DNA from: an uncultured Kroppenstedtia sp.
Lineage (GTDB): Bacteria > Bacillota > Bacilli > Thermoactinomycetales > DSM-45169
DNA: 7,269 nt
Direction of reading: 5' to 3'
NCBI GenBank assembly: GCA_959600065.1
Contig: CAUGKZ010000084.1
Location: forward strand, 1-7,269
Shown here: in pieces, positions 1-6,521 of the stretch
Position numbering within the stretch: the first letter of the stretch is position 1
Layout of the letters: the number at the start of each line of letters is the position of its first letter
The notes under the pieces: model-generated
The model's database searches: none
Seen by the model: only the letters and a program-made list of their open reading frames with translations
Told to the model about the DNA's origin: nothing
Made by a program: the position numbers and the translations under genes

Positions 1-108
1 ACCCTGGCGAGACTTGTGCCCTATGGGTGCAAAGGCTCTTCACCGTCCTACCCTCCCGACCTTATTTACTACCTAAAAATAGGGCGAATCAACGCGCCTG
101 ATATTCTT

Positions 109-122
109 GGAACGGGTGTTCC
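109..122. promoter_or_regulatory. LexA (DinR) operator upstream of uvrBA
   Basis: GGAAC-GGGT-GTTCC is a perfect 5-bp inverted repeat around a 4-nt spacer. It contains the GAAC-N4-GTTC core of the Gram-positive LexA/DinR box and differs from the B. subtilis consensus CGAACRNRYGTTYC only at the first base. It lies about 21 bp upstream of the -10 hexamer and overlaps the expected -35 area, so bound LexA should block RNA polymerase. B. subtilis uvrBA is a known SOS operon, which matches this placement. Confidence 0.9.
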
Positions 123-149
123 TATTTTTCCGTGAGGTTGTGGTATAAT
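119..149 (+). promoter_or_regulatory. uvrBA promoter with extended -10
   Basis: A consensus -10 TATAAT at 144-149 is preceded by TGG (141-143), giving an extended -10 element (TGnTATAAT). The -35 is poor: CCTATT at 17-bp spacing or TTCCTA at 19-bp spacing, partly inside the LexA box. The extended -10 probably compensates. Transcription should start near 155-157, leaving a leader of about 24 nt before the uvrB start codon. Confidence 0.8.
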
Positions 150-167
150 GGTACGGATGACAAAAAC

Positions 168-175
168 GAGGTGAT
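168..175 (+). promoter_or_regulatory. uvrB ribosome binding site, decides the GTG start
   Basis: GAGGTGAT is an 8-nt match to the anti-Shine-Dalgarno end of 16S rRNA. The end of GAGG (171) is 8 nt before the GTG at 180. The in-frame GTG at 132 lies upstream of the -10 box, so it would not be in the mRNA. The in-frame ATG at 174 overlaps the Shine-Dalgarno itself. The GTG at 180 is therefore the start. Confidence 0.85.
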
Positions 176-179
176 GGCT

Positions 180-2165
180 GTGGCTGACGACGGGTTTCGC
201 CTGATTTCCGAATATCAACCTCAGGGGGACCAACCGAAAGCGATTGAGATGCTGACGGAGGGTGTCCTGACGGGGAAAAAGCATCAGACATTGCTGGGGG
301 CGACCGGAACGGGAAAAACCTTTACCATCGCCCATACCATCGCCCGGGCGGGAAAACCCACACTGGTAATCGCCCCCAACAAAACGCTGGCGGCACAATT
401 GTGCGGGGAACTGAAGGAGTTTTTCCCCGAAAACGCCGTCGAATATTTTGTCAGTTATTATGATTACTACCAACCGGAAGCCTATGTGCCCCAGACGGAT
501 ACCTATATTGAAAAAGATGCATCGATTAATGATGAGATCGATAAATTGCGACACTCTGCCACCAGTGCCTTGTTTGAGCGGCAAGATGTGATTATTGTCG
601 CCAGTGTTTCCTGCATTTATGGCCTCGGTTCTCCCGAGGAATATAAAGGACAGGTGGTCTCCCTGCGGGTGGGGATGGAGAAGGATCGCAATGCGGTGCT
701 CAGAGATTTGGTGGATATTCAGTATGAACGCAATGACATCAACTTTACCCGAGGGACGTTCCGGGTTCGGGGGGATGTGTTGGAGATCTTTCCCGCTTCC
801 CGAAGTGAACAGGCGATTCGGGTGGAGTTCTTCGGAGATGAGATCGACCGTATCCGGGAGATCGATGTGTTGACGGGTGAAATCCTGGGAGATCGGGAGC
901 ATATTGCTATTTTTCCTGCCTCCCACTATGTGACGCGGCAAGAGGTGATGCAACGAGCTCTGAAAGACATCGAAGCTGAGTTGGACGAACGGCTGGCCGC
1001 TCTAAAATCTCAGGACAAGCTGTTGGAAGCGCAACGGTTGGAGCAGCGGACCCGCTATGACATGGAGATGATGAGGGAGATCGGTTTTTGTTCCGGGATC
1101 GAAAACTATTCCCGGCATCTCGTGGGCAAAAAGGCCGGAGAGCCCCCCTTTACTCTGCTCGACTACTTCCCTGACGATTTTCTGACCATCATCGATGAGT
1201 CCCATGTCACCGTCCCCCAGATCGGTGGGATGTACAAAGGGGACCGCTCCCGCAAGGAGATGCTGGTGGACCACGGCTTTCGATTGCCTTCTGCCATGGA
1301 CAACCGGCCTCTGCAATTTGAGGAGTTTGAAAAACGGATTCAGCAGGTGATCTTTGTCTCTGCCACCCCCGGCCCCTACGAGCTGGGGAAAACTCCCGAG
1401 CTGACCGAGCAAATCATCCGGCCCACGGGTCTGCTCGATCCCAAAATTCACGTCCGTCCCATCGAAGGTCAGATCGACGATCTGATCGGCGAGGTGAACA
1501 AGCGGGTGGCCCGGAGTGAACGGGTATTGGTCACCACCCTGACCAAAAAGATGGCGGAGGATCTGACCGATTATCTGAAGGAGGCGGGGATCAAGGTACA
1601 GTACCTGCACTCCGATATCAAGACGATTGAGCGGATGCAGATCCTGCGAAGTCTTCGTCTGGGTGAGTTCGATGTGCTGGTTGGGATCAACCTGCTTCGG
1701 GAAGGGTTGGATCTGCCGGAGGTCTCTCTGGTGGCTATCTTGGATGCCGACAAGGAAGGCTTTTTGCGGGCGGAGCGGTCGCTGATTCAAACCATCGGCC
1801 GGGCAGCTCGCAATGCAAATGGAGAAGTGGTCATGTATGCCGACAAGATAACTGATTCAATGAAGAAAGCGATTGAAGAGACGGAACGCCGTCGGTCGGT
1901 GCAGATGGCTCATAACGAAAAACACGGGATCACTCCGCAGACCATCCAAAAAGCGGTACGTGAAGTGATTGAAGCCACCAAGGTGGCGGAAGAGAGCGAA
2001 ACGTATCAAGTGGCCCCTGATATGGAGAAAATGAGTGGGAAAGAGCGTAGACAGCTGATTGAAGGAATGGAGAAAGAAATGAAACAGGCGGCCAGGGATC
2101 TCCAGTTTGAACGGGCGGCGGAATTGAGAGATATGATCTTGGAACTGAAAGCGGAGGGAGCATAA
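180..2165 (+). CDS. uvrB: UvrB, excinuclease ABC subunit B (661 aa)
   Basis: UvrB is the DNA-damage verification helicase of nucleotide excision repair. UvrA loads it at lesions, and it then recruits UvrC for incision, in the cytoplasm on DNA. Numbered from the GTG at 180, the protein shows Walker A GATGTGKT (40-47), the aromatic DNA-gripping beta-hairpin [13 protein letters not shown] (93-105), the DESH Walker B (339-342), SATPGPYE (394-401), motif [12 protein letters not shown] (501-511) and motif [11 protein letters not shown] (537-545). A C-terminal UVR domain (about 622-658, ERAAELRD core) binds UvrC. The length equals that of B. subtilis UvrB and no break is visible. One small oddity is Cys75 in the AAQLCGEL stretch, where Tyr is usual. 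It is the first gene of a two-gene operon, 3 nt ahead of uvrA, behind a LexA box, so DNA damage should induce it. Confidence 0.98.
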   Translation: MADDGFRLISEYQPQGDQPKAIEMLTEGVLTGKKHQTLLGATGTGKTFTIAHTIARAGKPTLVIAPNKTLAAQLCGELKEFFPENAVEYFVSYYDYYQPEAYVPQTDTYIEKDASINDEIDKLRHSATSALFERQDVIIVASVSCIYGLGSPEEYKGQVVSLRVGMEKDRNAVLRDLVDIQYERNDINFTRGTFRVRGDVLEIFPASRSEQAIRVEFFGDEIDRIREIDVLTGEILGDREHIAIFPASHYVTRQEVMQRALKDIEAELDERLAALKSQDKLLEAQRLEQRTRYDMEMMREIGFCSGIENYSRHLVGKKAGEPPFTLLDYFPDDFLTIIDESHVTVPQIGGMYKGDRSRKEMLVDHGFRLPSAMDNRPLQFEEFEKRIQQVIFVSATPGPYELGKTPELTEQIIRPTGLLDPKIHVRPIEGQIDDLIGEVNKRVARSERVLVTTLTKKMAEDLTDYLKEAGIKVQYLHSDIKTIERMQILRSLRLGEFDVLVGINLLREGLDLPEVSLVAILDADKEGFLRAERSLIQTIGRAARNANGEVVMYADKITDSMKKAIEETERRRSVQMAHNEKHGITPQTIQKAVREVIEATKVAEESETYQVAPDMEKMSGKERRQLIEGMEKEMKQAARDLQFERAAELRDMILELKAEGA

Positions 2166-2168
2166 ACT

Positions 2169-5060
2169 GTGGCCCAGGAAAATATTATTATACGCGGGGC
2201 CCGCGTTCACAACCTGAAAGAGGTGGATGTGACCATCCCCCGGGATCAACTGGTTGTACTGACAGGTCTGTCGGGATCGGGGAAATCTTCACTCGCCTTT
2301 GACACCATCTATGCCGAAGGACAGCGACGGTATGTGGAATCCCTGTCTGCATATGCTCGTCAGTTTCTGGGACAGATGGATAAACCCGATATCGATTCTA
2401 TCGATGGACTTTCTCCGGCGATCTCCATCGACCAGAAGACGACCAGCCGCAATCCACGGTCTACAGTGGGAACGGTCACGGAGATCTATGACTATCTACG
2501 TCTGCTCTATGCCCGGGTGGGGCGTGCCTATTGTCCGGAGCACGGAATCGAAATCACTTCCCAAACAGTACAACAGATGACGGATCGGATCATGGAGCTG
2601 CCGGAACGAACCCGGATTCAGATTCTGGCCCCGATCGTGGAAGGTCGTAAAGGGGAGCATACCAAGCTACTGGAGGAGATCCGGAAGCAGGGGTTTGTCC
2701 GGATCCGTTTGGATGGGGAGATCTGGGATCTCGCCGAGGAGATCCAACTGGAAAAAAACAAAAAACATACCATTGAAGTCGTAGTCGATCGGATCGTGAT
2801 CAAGCCGGGGACTGAAACTCGGCTCACCGACTCCCTGGAAACCGCCCTCAGCTTGGCCGAGGGTAAGGTATTGATCGATGTGATTGATGGGGAGGAGATG
2901 CTGTTCAGCCAAAATCTGGCCTGTCCCGAATGCGGCTTCAGTATGGACGAGTTGTCCCCGCGGATGTTCTCTTTCAACAGTCCCTTCGGAGCCTGTCCCA
3001 CCTGTGACGGATTGGGGAGCCGGATGGAGGTGGACCCCAACTTGGTGATTCCGGACAAGAGCAAAAGTCTGCATGAAGGAGCCGTGGAGCCTTGGGTCGG
3101 GAAGACCAGCACTTACTACCCCTCCCTGTTGGAGTCGGTCTGCAATCATTATGGAATCGACATGGATGTGCCGGTAAAAAAGCTACCCAAGAAAGATCTA
3201 AAAAAAATCCTCCATGGAACTGGCGAGCGAATCCCATTTCGCTATGAGACAGACGGCCAGATGAGGCAACTTCAGATTCGATTTGAAGGGGTGTTGAATA
3301 ACCTGGAACGTCGCTTCCGGGAGACGGGTTCTGACATGATCCGGGAGCAGATCGAAAACTATATGAGCAACAAAGCTTGCCCCACCTGTCAGGGAGCGAG
3401 ACTGCGTAAAGAGAGCCTCAGTGTCCGGGTGGGTGAACAGAACATCCATAGTGTTACCTCCTTGTCGATTCAGGAAGCACAGGAGTTTTTCTCTCATCTG
3501 GAACTGACGGAAAAGGAGAGGACCATCGGACGGCAAATCCTGAAAGAGATTGATAACCGCCTCGGTTTTCTGATCAATGTGGGGCTGAACTATCTCACAT
3601 TGAACCGAGCCGCCGGTACCTTATCCGGCGGGGAAGCGCAGCGGATCCGACTAGCCACCCAGATTGGTTCGAAGCTGATGGGGGTTCTCTATATTTTGGA
3701 TGAACCCAGCATTGGGCTTCACCAGCGGGACAACGCCAAACTGATCCGAACCTTGGAAGAGATGCGTAACTTGGGCAATACCCTGATCGTGGTGGAGCAT
3801 GATGAAGACACGATGCTGGCCGCTGACCACATCATCGACGTTGGCCCTGGGGCGGGAACCCATGGAGGTTATATTGTGGCCCAGGGCACCCCGGAAGAGG
3901 TGATGGAGACGGACCACTCCCTTACCGGGCAGTATCTGTCAGGGCGCAAGTTCATCCCCCTACCGGAGGAGCGACGTCAGCCCAATGGCAACTGGGTAGA
4001 GATCAAAGGAGCCAGGGAGAACAATCTGAAAAACATCAACGTCAAAATTCCCCTCGGCGTCTTCACCTGTGTCAGTGGAGTCTCCGGTTCCGGCAAAAGC
4101 ACTCTGGTCAATGAGATCTTGTTGAAGTCGCTGGCCCGGGAGTTGAACAAATCGAAATGGATTCCCGGCAAGCACCGGGCGATCCAAGGGATGGAACATC
4201 TGGACAAAGTGATCAACATCGACCAATCCCCTATCGGCCGTACCCCCCGTTCCAACCCGGCCACCTACACCAGTGTTTTTGACGATATCCGGGATGTCTT
4301 TGCCAACACCCAGGAGGCCAAGGTACGGGGGTATAAAAAAGGCCGGTTCAGTTTCAATGTTAAGGGGGGCCGTTGTGAAGCCTGCCGGGGAGATGGGATC
4401 ATCAAGATTGAAATGCATTTCCTGCCAGATGTCTATGTCCCCTGTGAAGAGTGCAAGGGCAAGCGGTACAATCGGGATACCCTGGAAGTGAAATACAAAG
4501 GGAAAAACATCTCTGATGTGTTGGATCTGCGGGTGGAGGATGCGCTAGAGTTTTTTAAAAACATTCCCCGCATTCAGCGGAAACTGCAAACCCTGTTTGA
4601 TGTGGGCTTGGGTTATCTCAAACTGGGTCAGCCTGCCACGACCCTCTCCGGCGGTGAAGCCCAGCGGGTGAAATTGGCTTCCGAGCTGTACAAGCGGAGC
4701 AAGGGGCGCACGCTCTACATTTTGGATGAACCGACCACGGGTCTTCATGTAGATGACATTTCCCGCCTGTTGCATGTATTACAGCGGCTGGTGGAAAACG
4801 GCGATTCCGTCTTGGTGATCGAACACAATCTAGATGTGCTCAAGACAGCGGATTACCTGATCGATCTGGGGCCCGAAGGGGGAACGGGGGGCGGCACTGT
4901 CGTCGCCACGGGAACTCCGGAGGAGGTCGCCAAAGTGGATACGTCTCACACCGGACAGTTTTTGCAACCGATTCTGGAAAGAGACAGGCACCGGATGGAG
5001 CGCTTCCATCAGGAGTTGCTCGAAGGAATTTCCCGCCAGGCCGGAGGCAAAACCGGCTGA
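2169..5060 (+). CDS. uvrA: UvrA, excinuclease ABC subunit A (963 aa)
   Basis: UvrA is the dimeric ABC-type ATPase that scans DNA for bulky lesions and loads UvrB. Two nucleotide-binding modules are visible. Module I has Walker [10 protein letters not shown] (33-41), signature LSGGEAQR (485-492) and Walker B LYILDEP (507-513). Module II has Walker [10 protein letters not shown] (637-645), signature LSGGEAQR (826-833) and Walker B LYILDEP (849-855). Zinc-binding cysteines are intact: CPEC/CPTC (252-255, 276-279), CEAC/CEEC (736-739, 759-762), and CPEH (122-125) with CPTC (404-407), which may share a third site. The UvrB-binding and insertion domains lie between about 120 and 400. The GTG start is 3 nt after the uvrB stop, with GGAGGGAG at 2153-2160 as ribosome binding site, so translation is probably coupled. 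It is slightly longer than B. subtilis UvrA, mostly by a charged C-terminal tail. No damage to the frame is seen. Confidence 0.98.
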   Translation: MAQENIIIRGARVHNLKEVDVTIPRDQLVVLTGLSGSGKSSLAFDTIYAEGQRRYVESLSAYARQFLGQMDKPDIDSIDGLSPAISIDQKTTSRNPRSTVGTVTEIYDYLRLLYARVGRAYCPEHGIEITSQTVQQMTDRIMELPERTRIQILAPIVEGRKGEHTKLLEEIRKQGFVRIRLDGEIWDLAEEIQLEKNKKHTIEVVVDRIVIKPGTETRLTDSLETALSLAEGKVLIDVIDGEEMLFSQNLACPECGFSMDELSPRMFSFNSPFGACPTCDGLGSRMEVDPNLVIPDKSKSLHEGAVEPWVGKTSTYYPSLLESVCNHYGIDMDVPVKKLPKKDLKKILHGTGERIPFRYETDGQMRQLQIRFEGVLNNLERRFRETGSDMIREQIENYMSNKACPTCQGARLRKESLSVRVGEQNIHSVTSLSIQEAQEFFSHLELTEKERTIGRQILKEIDNRLGFLINVGLNYLTLNRAAGTLSGGEAQRIRLATQIGSKLMGVLYILDEPSIGLHQRDNAKLIRTLEEMRNLGNTLIVVEHDEDTMLAADHIIDVGPGAGTHGGYIVAQGTPEEVMETDHSLTGQYLSGRKFIPLPEERRQPNGNWVEIKGARENNLKNINVKIPLGVFTCVSGVSGSGKSTLVNEILLKSLARELNKSKWIPGKHRAIQGMEHLDKVINIDQSPIGRTPRSNPATYTSVFDDIRDVFANTQEAKVRGYKKGRFSFNVKGGRCEACRGDGIIKIEMHFLPDVYVPCEECKGKRYNRDTLEVKYKGKNISDVLDLRVEDALEFFKNIPRIQRKLQTLFDVGLGYLKLGQPATTLSGGEAQRVKLASELYKRSKGRTLYILDEPTTGLHVDDISRLLHVLQRLVENGDSVLVIEHNLDVLKTADYLIDLGPEGGTGGGTVVATGTPEEVAKVDTSHTGQFLQPILERDRHRMERFHQELLEGISRQAGGKTG

Positions 5061-5071
5061 CACGGTTTTTT
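5049..5071 (+). terminator. weak intrinsic terminator at the end of uvrA
   Basis: AAAACCG (5049-5055) pairs with CGGTTTT (5063-5069) around a 7-nt loop, forming a 7-bp stem. Only three pairs are G-C, and the T-run (5066-5071) is mostly inside the stem. The hairpin includes the uvrA stop codon in its loop, so a translating ribosome could prevent it forming. It is either a weak terminator or a 3'-end stabiliser, and read-through into the DUF302 gene is likely. Confidence 0.45.
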
Positions 5072-5155
5072 CAGTAGCCTTTCGTATCGGATTGAAACTT
5101 TGCAGAAGGCTTGGGCAAGACGACACACCCTAAAGTGCAAGATCGTGTAAAATTA

Positions 5156-5161
5156 TATACT
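5156..5161 (+). promoter_or_regulatory. possible -10 element for the DUF302 gene
   Basis: TATACT lies 26 nt before the ATG at 5188, in the AT-rich stretch 5148-5161, which also contains TAAAAT (5148-5153). No good -35 is present at 16-18 bp, the best being AAGTGC or AGTGCA, so this is a tentative sigma-A-type site. Its presence would allow the DUF302 gene to be expressed apart from uvrBA. Confidence 0.35.
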
Positions 5162-5187
5162 GTAGGAAATCGATAGGGGGGAATCGA

Positions 5188-5577
5188 ATGTTTGATTATA
5201 CGGTGGAAACCCCGAAGACAGTAGACGAATCCATCACAGCTTTGGAGCGTACACTCTCTGACCACCAGTTTGGAGTCTTGTGGAAATTGGACATTCCTAC
5301 CAAGCTGATGGAAAAAGGCATCGCCTTAGAACAGGACTTTCGCGTACTGGAAGTCTGCAACCCGGACGTTGCCAAGAAAGTGTTGATCCGCAACCAGAAG
5401 GGCGGTTATTTTCTCCCTTGCAAGATCGTGGTTTATCGGAGTGAGGAAACCTTGAAAACCCATATCGGGCTTCTCCGTCCCACTTCCTTGATGGGGATGA
5501 CGGAGGATGAAGATTTGAAGCGAATCGCTATCGAAGTGGAAGAAACTTTGGTCCAGGTGATCGATGCCGTCAAATAA
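5188..5577 (+). CDS. DUF302 family protein (129 aa)
   Basis: This is a complete small soluble protein of the DUF302 family (COG3439 type). The recognisable core runs from about residue 50 to 98: FRVLEVCNPDVAKKVL, then a glycine turn, then LPCKIVVYR. The cysteine-containing CNP and LPC motifs (Cys57, Cys78) are typical of the family. No signal peptide or membrane segment is present. The biochemical function of DUF302 proteins is not settled, so none is claimed. The ATG is 6-8 nt after the purine-rich AGGGGGGAA (5175-5183). It begins 127 nt after uvrA, separated by a weak hairpin and a possible promoter, so it is probably its own unit with some read-through from uvrBA. A strong terminator follows 12 nt after the stop. 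The family call is from remembered motif pattern; the link to repair is unsupported. Confidence 0.88.
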   Translation: MFDYTVETPKTVDESITALERTLSDHQFGVLWKLDIPTKLMEKGIALEQDFRVLEVCNPDVAKKVLIRNQKGGYFLPCKIVVYRSEETLKTHIGLLRPTSLMGMTEDEDLKRIAIEVEETLVQVIDAVK

Positions 5578-5589
5578 CCGGAATCACAG

Positions 5590-5627
5590 AAAAGCCGGTC
5601 CAGTCCCTCGGGACAGGGCCGACTTTT
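5590..5627. terminator. bidirectional intrinsic terminator between convergent genes
   Basis: This is a long imperfect hairpin. The outer stem AAAAG (5590-5594) pairs with CTTTT (5623-5627), CGGTCC (5596-5601) with GGGCCG (5616-5621), and GTCC (5603-5606) with GGAC (5611-5614), closing a CTCG loop. There are single mismatches at C5595/A5622 and A5602/A5615. The A-run on one side and T-run on the other let it work from both strands. It sits between the DUF302 stop (5577) and the stop of the minus-strand gene (5631), so it should end both transcripts. Confidence 0.85.
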
Positions 5628-5630
5628 CCA

Positions 5631-5861
5631 TTACCTGGCGATCAGAGATCTCATCATGTTACGGAGGGGGGTGATTATAGACCAGAAGGAGCGAACTTTC
5701 CCCCACATATTCATCATTTTGGGCAGAAAATCTCCAATCCCGCTGAAGAGGCCAGGCCCCCTTTTCATACCGTGTCCACCCAAAAGATTGGACCATCCTT
5801 TCATTCCGCTAAACATGCGGGGAAACCTTCGCTGGAACAGGCGACGCAGGAAAGTGGGCAT
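5631..5861 (-). CDS. small basic Met-rich hypothetical protein (76 aa)
   Basis: I do not recognise this protein with confidence. It has 10 Arg and 4 Lys against one Asp and no Glu, nine Met, three Trp and many Phe. It has an Arg-rich N-terminus (RRLFQRRFPR at 6-15), a Gly-rich middle (about 28-43) and a hydrophobic/basic C-terminal half that could form an amphipathic helix (about 45-74). There is no cleavable signal peptide. That it is a real gene is argued by AAAGGAGG exactly 7 nt before its ATG, by the terminator just past its stop, and by the absence of any ribosome binding site for the opposite-strand reading of the same DNA. It is convergent with the DUF302 gene. Small basic Gly/Met-rich proteins with such C-terminal helices occur among Bacillus spore-associated proteins (YqfQ/VrrA-like), but that resemblance is faint. 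A membrane- or nucleic-acid-binding role is equally possible. Confidence 0.65.
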   Translation of the reverse strand: MPTFLRRLFQRRFPRMFSGMKGWSNLLGGHGMKRGPGLFSGIGDFLPKMMNMWGKVRSFWSIITPLRNMMRSLIAR

Positions 5862-5868
5862 TCCCCTT

Positions 5869-5876
5869 CCTCCTTT
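5869..5876 (-). promoter_or_regulatory. strong ribosome binding site of the minus-strand small gene
   Basis: Read on the minus strand this is AAAGGAGG, with 7 nt to the ATG at 5861. It is one of the best Shine-Dalgarno matches in the window and the main reason to accept the 76-aa gene. No convincing sigma-A promoter was found upstream of it on the minus strand. Confidence 0.75.
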
Positions 5877-6014
5877 CTTGTGTACCTGATTCCAAACTAT
5901 TCGACACTTGGCTGAACGGAAAGGCGCTTGAAACCCTTGGAGGAAGAATCCGCAAATGGCCGTCCGTCAGATCACCTAGGAGGTCTTCAGTCGGAGAAGA
6001 TCGAAAGAGTCAGC

Positions 6015-6043
6015 TTGCACCAGAATGGTCAGGTTGGGATACT
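6015..6043 (+). promoter_or_regulatory. candidate promoter of the YvlD-like gene
   Basis: TTGCAC (6015-6020) is separated by 17 bp from GATACT (6038-6043). TGG at 6035-6037 precedes the hexamer and forms an extended -10. The start of transcription would be near 6050, about 27 nt before the TTG start, with the ribosome binding site in between. This fits a vegetative sigma-A promoter of moderate strength. Confidence 0.6.
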
Positions 6044-6061
6044 ATAAGAAGTAGAGTTTGC

Positions 6062-6069
6062 GAGGAGGT
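6062..6069 (+). promoter_or_regulatory. ribosome binding site that selects a TTG start
   Basis: GAGGAGGT ends its AGGAGG core at 6068, 8 nt before TTG at 6077. The next in-frame ATG (6083) is 14 nt away, which is too far. The ATG at 6070 is in another frame and abuts the Shine-Dalgarno. TTG 6077 is therefore preferred. Confidence 0.75.
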
Positions 6070-6076
6070 ATGAAAG

Positions 6077-6424
6077 TTGGGAATGATTATCCGCCTGTTA
6101 TTGAACGCTTTGGCAGTCTTTCTGGCTGCCCAGCTGATTCCGCAGATTGAGGTGGAGGGATTTGGCACGGCTCTGTTGGTGGCGTTAGTGCTGGGAATGA
6201 TCAATACATTTATCCGTCCGGTGCTCGTTTTCTTGACACTGCCGATCTCCTTTATCACTTTGGGCCTGTTTATATTTGTACTGAACGCACTCCTGTTTTG
6301 GGTCACCGGTATGCTGGTACCCGGATTTACCGTGGGCGGGTTCATCGGTGCCTTGCTGGGTTCCATCTTGGTCAGTTTGATCTCTTGGCTGTTAAATGGG
6401 ATCTGGAAGGGGTTGCGGGATTGA
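6077..6424 (+). CDS. YvlD-like four-helix membrane protein, phage holin superfamily IV type (115 aa)
   Basis: This is a small integral membrane protein of the family typified by B. subtilis YvlD (Pfam PF04020, named for mycobacterial four-TM phage holins). Four hydrophobic segments are visible at about 4-21, 30-47, 51-76 and 87-108. The family pattern is present: GFGTAL after helix 1, then INTFIRPVLVFLTLPISFITLG across helices 2-3, then a second GGFIGALLGS repeat-like segment before helix 4. The length is normal. Despite the name, chromosomal members are not shown to be lysis holins and no phage genes are near. In B. subtilis, yvlD lies in the yvlABCD cluster downstream of uvrBA and is linked to the envelope-stress sigma factor SigW; here yvlA-C are absent. 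It starts with TTG behind a strong ribosome binding site and is followed by hairpins, so it is probably monocistronic. The cellular role is unknown, with an envelope role inferred. Confidence 0.9.
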   Translation: MGMIIRLLLNALAVFLAAQLIPQIEVEGFGTALLVALVLGMINTFIRPVLVFLTLPISFITLGLFIFVLNALLFWVTGMLVPGFTVGGFIGALLGSILVSLISWLLNGIWKGLRD

Positions 6425-6435
6425 AAAAGCACGGC

Positions 6436-6460
6436 GGGAGAAACAGGGGGCTGTTCTCCC
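6436..6460 (+). other. RNA hairpin 1 after the YvlD-like gene
   Basis: GGGAGAA (6436-6442) pairs with TTCTCCC (6454-6460). Inside, CAG (6444-6446) pairs with CTG (6451-6453) around a GGGG loop, leaving A6443 bulged. This 10-bp stem has no T-run directly behind it. It may cap the 3' end of the transcript or act with the terminator hairpin just downstream. Confidence 0.6.
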
Positions 6461-6466
6461 TTCGGA

Positions 6467-6491
6467 GGAGCGGAGTCGCTCCGTCTTTTTT
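6467..6491 (+). terminator. intrinsic terminator of the YvlD-like gene
   Basis: GGAGCG (6467-6472) pairs with CGCTCC (6477-6482) around the loop GAGT, followed by GTC and six T (6486-6491). The stem is GC-rich and the T-run begins 4 nt after it. It ends 30 nt before the next ATG, so either it is leaky or the next gene's promoter overlaps it. Confidence 0.75.
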
Positions 6492-6521
6492 ATATGTTTA
6501 AAACGAAAAACAGGAGAGAAG

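Noticed and set aside
11..60. Riboswitch-like GTGCAAAGGCTC segment, faintly like a GEMM (c-di-GMP) fragment
   Set aside because: The partner helix and the conserved 3' half of the aptamer are not seen, and the segment is not joined to a downstream gene in a sensible way.
69..1790. Long minus-strand open frames of 294 and 262 codons opposite uvrB (69-953 and 1002-1790)
   Set aside because: They lie wholly antisense to a highly conserved gene, lack domains or good ribosome binding sites, and arise from the codon bias of uvrB. The first also runs through the LexA/promoter region.
5093..5124. Second TGAAAC motif upstream of the DUF302 gene as an ECF promoter
   Set aside because: At 16-nt spacing the -10 position reads GCAA, not CGTA or CGTC. 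The nearest CG-type element (CGAC at 5121) is 22 nt away, so the spacing does not fit.
2618..5126. Several antisense open frames opposite uvrA
   Set aside because: These are shadow frames of uvrA codons with low-complexity, non-protein-like composition and no support from ribosome binding sites.
5656..5889. Plus-strand 77-codon frame overlapping the small minus-strand gene
   Set aside because: It has no Shine-Dalgarno before its ATG and a Pro/Arg-rich shadow composition; the opposite strand has a near-perfect ribosome binding site.
5939..5979. Seven-codon leader-like ORF (ATG 5956 to TAG 5979) behind GGAGG
   Set aside because: The spacing is about 12 nt, the peptide is very short with no telling residue run, and no attenuator structure follows. 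Chance is sufficient.
6077..6424. Prophage lysis holin
   Set aside because: The family name suggests a holin, but no endolysin, phage structural or integrase gene is nearby, and this family is common as a chromosomal gene in Bacillales.
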